Source of the DNA: Amycolatopsis vastitatis
GTDB taxonomy: Bacteria; Actinomycetota; Actinomycetes; Mycobacteriales; Pseudonocardiaceae
Reading direction: 5' to 3'
NCBI RefSeq assembly: GCF_002234595.1
Contig: NZ_NMUL01000063.1
Coordinates: 25,091-89,090 of the forward strand
DNA length: 64,000 bases
In this document: in pieces, positions 1-7,096 of the stretch
Layout: every line of letters starts with the position of its first letter
Numbering within the stretch: the first letter of the stretch is position 1
Translations under genes and position numbers: made by a program
The notes under the pieces: model-generated
Database searches by the model: none
The model's input: the letters and a program-made list of their open reading frames with translations, nothing else
What the model was told of the DNA's origin: nothing

Positions 1-9
1 CGCTGGTCG

Positions 10-30
10 CCCAGGGCGAAGCCCCCTGGG
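10..30. terminator. Hairpin after the M48 protease gene
   Basis: Inverted repeat with CCCAGGG and CCCTGGG arms, just past the stop of the minus-strand protease gene. The loop side reads GGCTTCG on the minus strand, which resembles half of the 45-bp double-hairpin element found at 3748 and 39758. It probably ends transcription of the protease gene, but it lacks a T-run. Confidence 0.45.
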
Positions 31-35
31 GACAA

Positions 36-1082
36 TCAGTCGGCGGCCTCCGAACCGTTGCCGTTGCCGTTGCCGAACTTGTTCCACACCTTGCCCGCCG
101 CGCCCGACACCGCTTCACCCACGTCGCTGAACACCTTCGTCAGCGGGTCGGCCGACGAGTTCCACGAGTCCTTGTACGACTTGGCCGCCGACTTCAGGTC
201 GTCCTTCCAGTCCGATGACGGCGTGTCGTCTTCGCGGCGCGGGTAGTCGCCCGCCAGGATCGCGCGGTACTCCTCCGACGCCGCCCACCGCTGCAGCTGG
301 GCCGCGCGGACCACCGCGAACGGGTGCGTCTCCGTCTCGACGAACTTGAGCTTGAGGAAGCTGTCGCGGATGTCGTCGACGGACTCGTACTCGGTCGCCT
401 GCTGGAGGAACGACGGGACGTCGATGCGCGACGGGTCGATGCCGCCGGCGACCTGGATCTGGGCGCGCAGTGCCGCCGTCGGGTCCTGGCCGCACAGCAG
501 TCCCGCGCGGTCGCACGACAGCTCGGCCTTGCGGAACCACTCGCGCAGCGCCGCGATGATCGCGCGGATGCCGAGTGCGCTGACCGGCGTCCACGACATC
601 GACATCTGCAGGCCGATCAGGCGGACCATGATCGTGCGGTACACCGCGTGCCCGGACAGCACGTGCCCCATTTCGTGCCCGAGCGCGAACCGCAGCGACT
701 CGTGGCTCATCAGCTCGACGAGCCCGGTGCTGACCCGGATGAACGGCTCGTCCATGCCGACGGCCGACGCCTGGATGCGGGGGTCCTGGTAGACGAACAC
801 GTTCGGCACGGACGGCAGGTCGAGCGTCTCCGCGCATTCGTGGCGCAGCCGGTCGATCTCCGGGTACTGCTTCGGCCCGACGCGGATCGACGACGCGAGC
901 GCCATCAGCCGCTCGCCGCGTTCGTTGTAGAAGCCCGAAACCGCCTTGACGACCTGGGCGAAGCCCGGCACCGCACGCAGCGTGGCGAGCGCGCCGCGGT
1001 CCGCCGGGTGCTCGTAGGCGCGTGGGCTGATGCCGGGAAAGCGGACGGCGTGGTGCCGCGAGACCTCGATGTCCTCGGTCAC
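36..1082 (-). CDS. M48 family zinc metalloprotease
   Basis: Predicted zinc endopeptidase of the M48 (Ste24/HtpX-like) family. The zinc-binding helix HEMGH lies near residue 140, and a downstream ELSCDRAG segment fits the ExxxDxxG third-ligand motif. No clear multi-spanning membrane domain like that of HtpX is seen, only a moderately hydrophobic stretch after the HEMGH helix, so it may be cytosolic or peripheral. The C-terminal ~90 residues are low-complexity and end in an alternating Gly-Asn run. I chose the GTG at 1082 because an AGGGGGG run sits 8 bases upstream. A GTG at 1115 would add 11 residues. It is the last gene of the left-hand minus-strand group. The family call is firm, the substrate unknown. 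Confidence 0.85.
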   Translation of the reverse strand: MTEDIEVSRHHAVRFPGISPRAYEHPADRGALATLRAVPGFAQVVKAVSGFYNERGERLMALASSIRVGPKQYPEIDRLRHECAETLDLPSVPNVFVYQDPRIQASAVGMDEPFIRVSTGLVELMSHESLRFALGHEMGHVLSGHAVYRTIMVRLIGLQMSMSWTPVSALGIRAIIAALREWFRKAELSCDRAGLLCGQDPTAALRAQIQVAGGIDPSRIDVPSFLQQATEYESVDDIRDSFLKLKFVETETHPFAVVRAAQLQRWAASEEYRAILAGDYPRREDDTPSSDWKDDLKSAAKSYKDSWNSSADPLTKVFSDVGEAVSGAAGKVWNKFGNGNGNGSEAAD

Positions 1083-1130
1083 TGGTGGAACCCCCCCTGT
1101 AGTCGAGGTCACCACCTTAGGGGAAAACGC

Positions 1131-1727
1131 TCAGCCGAGGCGGCGGCCCAGGTCGTCGTGGCCGTTCCAGGTGGCCAGCAGGCTGTAGGTCACCGACACG
1201 CCGAGCGGACCGGTCAGCAGCACCCACCACGATTCCAGGCGCGGCGCGAGCTCGATCACCGAGCCGACCGCGGGCGGGCTGGAGATGGCGTAGTGGCTGT
1301 TCGCCCAGCCGACGCCCAGCAGCATGGCCAGGACGCTCGCGAGCGCGACGCCGAGCACGGCGGCGAGGAACACGACCGGTCCGCGCCGTTCGCGCAGCAG
1401 CCAGACGACGACGCCGACGACGATCCCGAGGCCCAGGGCCAGGAACCCGAAGACGGCCAGGTCGTCGAAGCGGTGCCAGCTCTCCAGCTCCAGGGCGCCC
1501 TGGGTGCCGTCGGCGGAGAGGATGCGCACCCGCTCCGGCGGCGCGAGCCGCGACCACGCGAAGGCGAGCGGGAAGCTCAGCAGGCTCAGGGTGCCGAGCA
1601 CGCTCACGGCGGGCAGCAGGTCGGCCTTGACGACGACGCGGGGCCGCCGCTCCCGGACCAGCACGGGTACCGACCACGGGCCGGCCACGGCCGACGGCCG
1701 GTGCGCGGGCCCCGACGACTCACTCAC
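1131..1727 (-). CDS. DUF2567-type membrane protein
   Basis: About 198 residues with four predicted hydrophobic segments: residues ~40-60, ~90-112, ~115-137 and ~160-182. A charged N-terminus precedes them. It resembles the actinobacterial DUF2567 membrane protein that lies two genes after bioB in mycobacteria (Rv1591), and here it is likewise a few genes after bioB. The start is the GTG at 1727, preceded by a GGAGGGAG ribosome-binding site; upstream codons in frame look non-coding. Function is unknown. The conserved position suggests, but does not prove, a link to biotin metabolism. Confidence 0.65.
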   Translation of the reverse strand: MSESSGPAHRPSAVAGPWSVPVLVRERRPRVVVKADLLPAVSVLGTLSLLSFPLAFAWSRLAPPERVRILSADGTQGALELESWHRFDDLAVFGFLALGLGIVVGVVVWLLRERRGPVVFLAAVLGVALASVLAMLLGVGWANSHYAISSPPAVGSVIELAPRLESWWVLLTGPLGVSVTYSLLATWNGHDDLGRRLG

Positions 1728-1853
1728 CCGGACTCCCTCCTGCGACGTGCCACCGAGCGTAACCGGTCGATGCGAGGACACGGTGAGCCGCTCGCCGTGT
1801 CGCCGTCGCCGGGTGTGGTGAACACCCGGGAGCACGTGAACGATCTGGTGCGG

Positions 1854-2504
1854 TCAGGCGTCGCTGCGCGCGAAGATGACGGCTCCCGGACCGTCCTCGT
1901 CCGGCCCGATGACCAGTTCGGCCTCGATCGTGAACCCCGCGTCACGAAGCCAGCCCGCGACCTTGCCCGGGCTGCGGTGGTGGCTGTCGACGTTGATCGG
2001 GCGACCCGTGTAGCCCTCGGACGTGTGCCGTGTCTCGTCACCGACGTGGAAGCCGACCAGCAGCGGGCCCCCTGGACGCAAGACCCGGCGAAACTCGTCG
2101 AACACGCCGGGCACGGCGTGGTCGGGCACGTGGATCACGGACCAGAACGCGAGCACGCCGGCGACCGAGCCGTCCGCCAGGTCGAGGTCGGTCATCGTCC
2201 CGACCTCGAAGCGCAGGCCGGGGTGTTCGCGCCGCGCGATGGCGATCATCTCGGGCGAGATGTCGATGCCGAACGCGTCCACTCCGAGTTCGTGGAGGTG
2301 GCCGGTGACGTAGCCCGGCCCGCAACCGACATCGGCGACCGGCCCGCCTCCGGCACCGTGCACCAGCTCGGCGAACAACGCCAGGCTCGCGCGGAGGTAA
2401 GGCCGCTCACCGAGCAGCCCCCGCACCTTCTCGAAGTATCCGGAGGCGTCGGCGTCGTACGAGGAACGGGTATCGGACAGCCAGGTCTCGGACATGGGCG
2501 ACAT
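1854..2504 (-). CDS. Class I SAM-dependent methyltransferase
   Basis: Small soluble methyltransferase of the Rossmann type. Motif I is DVGCGPG near residue 60, followed by the acidic FGIDIS strand end, a post-motif AFWSVIHVPD and the RVLRPGG loop, which together are typical of Methyltransf_11/25 proteins. The start is uncertain (ATG at 2504 or 2495; no clear ribosome-binding site). It lies 44 bases after bsaP and could share the biotin transcript. A role like BioC (malonyl-ACP O-methyltransferase) is conceivable from position only; I see no specific BioC signature. Confidence 0.8.
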   Translation of the reverse strand: MSPMSETWLSDTRSSYDADASGYFEKVRGLLGERPYLRASLALFAELVHGAGGGPVADVGCGPGYVTGHLHELGVDAFGIDISPEMIAIARREHPGLRFEVGTMTDLDLADGSVAGVLAFWSVIHVPDHAVPGVFDEFRRVLRPGGPLLVGFHVGDETRHTSEGYTGRPINVDSHHRSPGKVAGWLRDAGFTIEAELVIGPDEDGPGAVIFARSDA

Positions 2505-2548
2505 GGTAGGCAAATCCGTCGGCCGCCGGCGCCGTCACAGCGCCGGCG

Positions 2549-2764
2549 TCAGCCGCTCGCCGTCTCGCCGTGACGGCTGCACCGAGCCGTCCAGCCGAGC
2601 GGGCTCACCTGGACCACCAGCCGCCGCGCGCAGTACGTGCAGTACCGCGGCGGCTCCAGCGCCGTCCTCGGGTTGTGACACGCCGGATGGTCCGCACCCC
2701 CGGTGGACGGCTGTCCACAATGGACGCAGTAGGACGCGGAAACCGGAGCGTCAGAGGCTGTCAC
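2549..2764 (-). CDS. bsaP: Biotin synthase auxiliary protein (BsaP-like)
   Basis: Seventy-one residues with six cysteines at positions 13, 16, 29, 42, 45 and 62, including two CxxC pairs (CVHC and CTYC). The reading frame begins with GTG inside the last codons of bioB, overlapping it by 14 bases, so the two are very likely translationally coupled. Size, cysteine pattern and position match mycobacterial Rv1590, reported as an auxiliary protein that biotin synthase needs to convert dethiobiotin to biotin. The cysteines may bind a metal or an iron-sulfur cluster. The orthology is by position and pattern, not by alignment. Confidence 0.75.
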   Translation of the reverse strand: MTASDAPVSASYCVHCGQPSTGGADHPACHNPRTALEPPRYCTYCARRLVVQVSPLGWTARCSRHGETASG

Positions 2765-3827
2765 TGAGGGCCTTGATGGGCATCTTGAGCTCGTCCAGCA
2801 TCTCCAGGTCCGCGGAAGCCGGCCGGCCGAGGTTGGTCAGGTAGTTGCCGACGATGATCGCGTTGATGCCGCCGAGCATGCCCTGTTCCGCGCCGAGGTC
2901 GCCGAGCGTCAGCTCGCGGCCGCCGGCGAAGCGCAGCATGGTGCGCGGCATCGCGAGCCGGAACGCCGCCACCGTCCGCAGCGCGTCCTTGCCCTCGACG
3001 ATCTCGTAGTGCTCGTACGGCGTGCCCGGCTGCGGGATGAGGAAGTTCATCGGCACCTCGTGCGGGTTCAGCTCGGCCAGCTGCACGGCGAACTCCGCGC
3101 GCTGCTCGACCGTCTCCCCCATGCCGATGATGCCGCCGCAGCAGACCTCCATGCCCGCGTCGGCGACCATGCGCAGGGTGTCCCAGCGCTCTTCCCACGT
3201 GTGCGTCGTCACGACCGACGGGAAGTGCGAACGCGCCGTCTCGAGGTTGTGGTTGTAGCGGTGGACGCCCATGTCGACGAGCTCGTCGACCTGCTCCTGC
3301 GTCAGCATGCCCAGCGAGCAGGCGATCTGGATGTCGTTGCCGTCTTCGCGGATGGCGCGCACGCCCTCGCGCACCTGCGAGAGCAGCCGCTGGTCCGGGC
3401 CGCGGACGGCGGCGACGATGCAGAACTCCGTCGCGCCGGTCTCGGCGGTCTGCCGGGCGGCCTTGACCAGGTTCGGGATGTCGAGCCACGCCGAACGCAC
3501 CGGCGTCGGGAAGCGGCCGGACTGGGAGCAGAAGTGGCAGTCCTCCGGGCAGCCGCCGGTCTTGAGGCTGATGATGCCCTCGACCTCGACCTCGGGCCCG
3601 CACCAGCGCATCCGCACCTCGTGCGCCAGGGCGAGGAGGTCCGGCAGCCGCTCGTCGGGCAGCCGGAGTACGTCGAGGACCTGCTGTTCGCCGAGGCCGA
3701 CGCCGTTTTCGAGGACCTGCTCGCGTGCGAAGGCGAGCAGGCTTTTCGGGGGCTCCGGGTGGCGGAGCCCCCGGCCCGGGGCGGAGCCCCGGCTGTCACT
3801 GACATCGGTGTCCGGGACTGCGGTCAC
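2751..3827 (-). CDS. bioB: Biotin synthase BioB
   Basis: Radical SAM enzyme that inserts sulfur into dethiobiotin, the last step of biotin synthesis. The CPEDCHFC motif supplies the three ligands of the SAM cluster. Conserved cysteines in SCSLGML-like and CCGG segments fit the second cluster. Length is about 358 residues. The start is GTG at 3827, with AGGAG 5 bases upstream. Residues ~12-27 (APGRGLRHPEPP and flanks) are encoded by a 45-bp double-hairpin repeat that recurs at 39758, so the extension is probably an inserted element in a variable N-terminus. It lies between bioD upstream and bsaP, overlapping, downstream. Confidence 0.95.
   Translation of the reverse strand: MTAVPDTDVSDSRGSAPGRGLRHPEPPKSLLAFAREQVLENGVGLGEQQVLDVLRLPDERLPDLLALAHEVRMRWCGPEVEVEGIISLKTGGCPEDCHFCSQSGRFPTPVRSAWLDIPNLVKAARQTAETGATEFCIVAAVRGPDQRLLSQVREGVRAIREDGNDIQIACSLGMLTQEQVDELVDMGVHRYNHNLETARSHFPSVVTTHTWEERWDTLRMVADAGMEVCCGGIIGMGETVEQRAEFAVQLAELNPHEVPMNFLIPQPGTPYEHYEIVEGKDALRTVAAFRLAMPRTMLRFAGGRELTLGDLGAEQGMLGGINAIIVGNYLTNLGRPASADLEMLDELKMPIKALSDSL
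3748..3792 (-). repeat. 45-bp double-hairpin element, copy A (inside bioB)
   Basis: On the minus strand this reads as two stem-loops: CCGGGGC/GCCCCGG with a three-base loop, then GGGGGCTCC/GGAGCCCCC with a seven-base loop. It differs from the copy at 39758 at only three positions over 45 bases. It is translated in frame as part of the BioB N-terminus. Confidence 0.8.
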
Positions 3828-3905
3828 GGCGTCTCCTAGATCTTGGTGGTGCGGAAAGCGTCCCTCATCGTGCACGAAGGCACCACGGGGCGACAGCGAC
3901 GCAGG

Positions 3906-4631
3906 TCACTTCTCGGCGGAAGCGCATCCCGCGAAAAGCTCGGGGTCGAATTCGCCGCCGAACCACGGCGAGAGCCCGGCTCGCGCGGCGGTGAGGAACT
4001 CCTCGCGCGACGCCGTGCCGAGCCCGGCGGGCAGCACGCCGAGCAGCGGCGCCCCGGCCGCGACCGGCAGGTCTTCGAGGTTGGACAGCGCCGCGAGGTC
4101 CGGCTCGGCCGGCCAGGCGCCGATGATCACGCCGGCGATGGTGAGCCCGCGCTTGGTGGCGACCTCGGCGGTGAGCGCGGTGGCGTTGAGGGTGCCGAGG
4201 CCGGGCTCGGCGACGATGATCACCAGCGAACCGAGCGACCAGGCGACATCGGCGAGGCTGGCGCCGGTGCGGTCGAAGCGCACCAGCAGCCCGCCCGCAC
4301 CCTCGATCAGGGTGAGGTCGTGCGCGGTGTCGAGGTCGGACGCGGCCTGGGCGATCTCGCCGGGGTCCAGCGTCGGCAGGCCGCTGCGGCGGGCGGCGGC
4401 CTCGGGCGACAGCGGATCCGGATAGCGACGCAGTTCGCGGGTCGTGACGTCGCCACCGGCGAGGCGGACGACGTCTTGGAGGTCACCGGGCTCGTCGGGG
4501 CGCACACCGGTCTGGGCCGGCTTCAGCACGGCCACCCGCTGCCCCCCGGCCACCGCCAGCGCCGCGATCGCCGCCGTGGTGATCGTTTTGCCGACCCCGG
4601 TCCCGGTTCCCGTCATCACCAGCATGGTCAC
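3906..4631 (-). CDS. bioD: Dethiobiotin synthetase BioD
   Basis: ATP-dependent carboxylase that closes the ureido ring of dethiobiotin from 7,8-diaminopelargonate and CO2. The N-terminal P-loop reads GTGTGVGKT, KPAQTG follows near residue 40, and EGAGG marks the substrate region. Length (241 residues) is normal. The start is GTG at 4631, giving MTMLVMTGTGTG, which matches the N-terminus of mycobacterial BioD; an ATG two codons later is possible. A hairpin separates it from the SulP-carbonic anhydrase gene upstream, and bioB follows 78 bases downstream. Confidence 0.93.
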   Translation of the reverse strand: MTMLVMTGTGTGVGKTITTAAIAALAVAGGQRVAVLKPAQTGVRPDEPGDLQDVVRLAGGDVTTRELRRYPDPLSPEAAARRSGLPTLDPGEIAQAASDLDTAHDLTLIEGAGGLLVRFDRTGASLADVAWSLGSLVIIVAEPGLGTLNATALTAEVATKRGLTIAGVIIGAWPAEPDLAALSNLEDLPVAAGAPLLGVLPAGLGTASREEFLTAARAGLSPWFGGEFDPELFAGCASAEK

Positions 4632-4665
4632 GGACCATCAACTTAGTGACTCCGGCCCCGGCCGC

Positions 4666-4703
4666 GCACGCGGGCCGTGCTCGGACGAGCACGGCCCGCG
4701 TGC
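4666..4703. terminator. Terminator hairpin after the first SulP-carbonic anhydrase gene
   Basis: Perfect 17-base inverted repeat (GCACGCGGGCCGTGCTC and complement, four-base loop) six bases after the stop of the minus-strand SulP gene and 34 bases before bioD. No T-run follows. It would reduce read-through into bioD, so bioD may have its own promoter. Confidence 0.7.
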
Positions 4704-4709
4704 CGGCGG

Positions 4710-6905
4710 TCAGGCGCCCGGCACCGCCACCGGCGCCCCGGCCGGGCGGAACGTCCGCTCCGCCGCGTCGAACAGGTACACCTGGGCGTCGCCGACGTGG
4801 AAGTACATGCCGGTCAGCTGCAGCTTCCCGGCCGACTCCGCCGCCGCCACCGACGGGTACTCGCGCAGGTGCTCCAGCTGCTGGAGCACGTTGTGCAGCG
4901 CGAGCCGGTCGCCGTCCCGGTCGGGGACGGCGCCGTCCAGCGTGGCCGAGCCGAGGCGGTGGGCGCTCGGCTCCGCGTGGCGGAGCCAGACCGACAGCGG
5001 CCCCGGCGGCGGGCCGTCGGCCAGCGCCGCCATCGCGCCGCAGCTCGAGTGGCCGCACACCACGATCTCCTCGACGCCGAGGACGCCCACGGCGTACTCG
5101 ATGGACGCGTTCATCGACGGGTCCGCCTGCTGGGGCGGCACCAGGTTGCCGATGTTGCGGATGGTGAACAGGTCACCGGGGCCGCTGGTGGTGATCAGGT
5201 TCGGCACGATCCGGGAGTCGCCGCAGGTGATGAACAGCGTGCGCGGCCGCTGGCCGTCGGCGAGCCCGGACAGCGTGTCGCGCAGCAGCGGCGCGGCCCG
5301 GCGGTGGAACTCCGTGGCCCCGCGGCGGGTCTGCTGGGCCGGGATGTCGACCTCTTCAGCCGCCTGCCACTCCGACCACGGCGCGAGCCAGCGCGGCACC
5401 GCCCGGCTCGCGGCGATCCGGGACCGCGTCGGGCGGCCGGCCTTGCCTTCGCCGAACCACGGGTGGCCGACCTCGTCGACCTCCACCGTGCCGCCGGCGC
5501 GCTCGTGCGCCTGCTGCCAGGTGTGCAGGCTCTCGAACGCGGCGTGGTCGAGGTAGTCGACGACCAGCTCGAGCCGCACGGTGACGCCGCCCGGGACACT
5601 CCCGAGCACCTTCGACAGCCGGGGCACCGACAGGAACGTCAGGACGCCTTCGACGACGACGCGCCAATTGTCGCCTTCGCGCCCTGTGCTTTCCCTTTCG
5701 ATGTGAATGCCCGACCAGACCGTGCGGCGCAGCATGAGCACCAGTGCCAGCCCGATCCCCGCGAGCACGCCGGTGAGCAGGTCGAACACGACGACCCCGG
5801 CGAGGGTGAGCAGGTACACCGGCAGGTCGCCGTGGGCGAGGACGGTCTTCATGTGCCCGGGGTTGACCAGCTTCGCGCCGACGTGCACCAGCAGCCCGGC
5901 CAGCGCTGCCAGGGGGATGCTCTGGATCAGCCCGGCGAGCAGGACGACGAACAGCAGCACCCAGACGCCGTGCAGCACCGCCGACGCCCGGGACTTGGCC
6001 CCGGCGGTGACGTTGGTGGAGCTGCGGACGATGACGCCGGTCACGGGCAGGCCGCCCAGCGCCCCGGAGATCATGTTGGCCGTGCCCTGGCCGACCAGTT
6101 CGCGGTCGAGGTTGGCGCGCGGCCCGGTGTGCATGCGGTCGACCGCGACCGCCGAGAGCAGGCTCTCCACGCTGGCGATCAGCGCGATCGTGACGACGGC
6201 CAGGGCGAACCCGCCCCAGCCGTCCGGCAGCTGCGGGACGAGGTGGATGTTCAGCAGGTCACCGGGCAGTTCGACGCGCGGGAGCGTCATCCCGAACACG
6301 ACCGACACCACCGTGGCCACCGCGATCGCGGCCAGCGGCCCCGGCACCTTGCGCACGGCTTCCGGCAGCTTCGGCCAGAGCAGCAGGAGCCCGATGGTGA
6401 TCAGGCCGACGATGGTGGCGGAGTCGTGGTGGGCGACGATCTGGGCGGGCAGCTCGGCGACGTTCTCCACGGCGGAGCTCTGGGCCTTGCCGCCGAGGAT
6501 GACGTGCAGCTGGCCGAGCACGATCGTGACGCCGATGCCGGCCAGCATGCCGTGGACGATCGCCGGCGAGATGGCCAGCGCCGCCCGCGCGATGCGGCTC
6601 AGCCCCAGCAGGATCTGGCACGCGCCGGCGGCGACGGTGATCGCGCAGGTCACGGCCCAGCCGAAGGTTTGGATGGTTTCGGCCATGACCACGGTCAGAC
6701 CGGCGGCCGGCCCGCTCACTTGGAGCGCGGAGCCGCCGAGCGCGCCGGCGACGACGCCGCCGACGACGGCGGCGACGAGCCCGGCGGCGACCGGGGCGCC
6801 CGAAGCGAGGGCGATGCCGAGGGACAGGGGGACAGCTACGAGGAAGACGACCAGTGAGGCCGGCAGGTCGTGTCGGAGCACGGCGAGGGGTCTCATGATC
6901 ACCAT
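4710..6905 (-). CDS. SulP anion transporter fused to beta-carbonic anhydrase (first copy)
   Basis: A 731-residue fusion. Residues ~10-400 form a SulP (SLC26-type) membrane domain with about ten hydrophobic segments, including a conserved AISPAIVHGMLAGIG-type stretch. Residues ~410-500 resemble a degenerate STAS domain. From ~520 there is a beta-carbonic anhydrase with CGDSR near residue 560 and CGHSSCG near 616, providing the Cys-His-Cys zinc ligands and the Asp-Arg dyad. The expected role is uptake of bicarbonate (or sulfate) with CO2/bicarbonate interconversion at the membrane. A close paralogue lies directly upstream. Start is ATG 6905, or 6896. Confidence 0.9.
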   Translation of the reverse strand: MVIMRPLAVLRHDLPASLVVFLVAVPLSLGIALASGAPVAAGLVAAVVGGVVAGALGGSALQVSGPAAGLTVVMAETIQTFGWAVTCAITVAAGACQILLGLSRIARAALAISPAIVHGMLAGIGVTIVLGQLHVILGGKAQSSAVENVAELPAQIVAHHDSATIVGLITIGLLLLWPKLPEAVRKVPGPLAAIAVATVVSVVFGMTLPRVELPGDLLNIHLVPQLPDGWGGFALAVVTIALIASVESLLSAVAVDRMHTGPRANLDRELVGQGTANMISGALGGLPVTGVIVRSSTNVTAGAKSRASAVLHGVWVLLFVVLLAGLIQSIPLAALAGLLVHVGAKLVNPGHMKTVLAHGDLPVYLLTLAGVVVFDLLTGVLAGIGLALVLMLRRTVWSGIHIERESTGREGDNWRVVVEGVLTFLSVPRLSKVLGSVPGGVTVRLELVVDYLDHAAFESLHTWQQAHERAGGTVEVDEVGHPWFGEGKAGRPTRSRIAASRAVPRWLAPWSEWQAAEEVDIPAQQTRRGATEFHRRAAPLLRDTLSGLADGQRPRTLFITCGDSRIVPNLITTSGPGDLFTIRNIGNLVPPQQADPSMNASIEYAVGVLGVEEIVVCGHSSCGAMAALADGPPPGPLSVWLRHAEPSAHRLGSATLDGAVPDRDGDRLALHNVLQQLEHLREYPSVAAAESAGKLQLTGMYFHVGDAQVYLFDAAERTFRPAGAPVAVPGA

Positions 6906-7036
6906 GCAACCGGAGATCGTGTGAAATGTCCGCTATGCACCACCCGATCGAGTGAATAACTCGCCACATTTAGCCTGTATGTCACAAATCGGACAGCCCG
7001 TTAACGCGCCGTTCACAGGCCGTCCGCGCGTCGAAC

Positions 7037-7089
7037 GTCATGAACGACTCGTTCATGACGTCCGACGACATGAACGAGTCGTTCAAGAC
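7037..7089. repeat. Long palindromic element, copy 1
   Basis: Two 26-base arms with two mismatches around a single-base centre. Each arm itself contains the inner palindrome ATGAACGACTCGTTCAT. It begins 8 bases past the stop of the second SulP gene. Related copies are at 28931 and 45547. Confidence 0.85.
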
Positions 7090-7096
7090 ACCGCGG

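Noticed and set aside
1854..2504. Calling the methyltransferase bioC
   Set aside because: Only the position near bio genes supports it; the motifs are generic class I methyltransferase.
324..2573. Very long frames opposite real genes here and at 4677-6857, 7040-9502, 30466-32586 and 51758-55006
   Set aside because: They are antisense shadows of high-GC genes, Arg/Ala/Gly-rich, with no family motif and no ribosome-binding sites. The opposite strand has clear enzymes.
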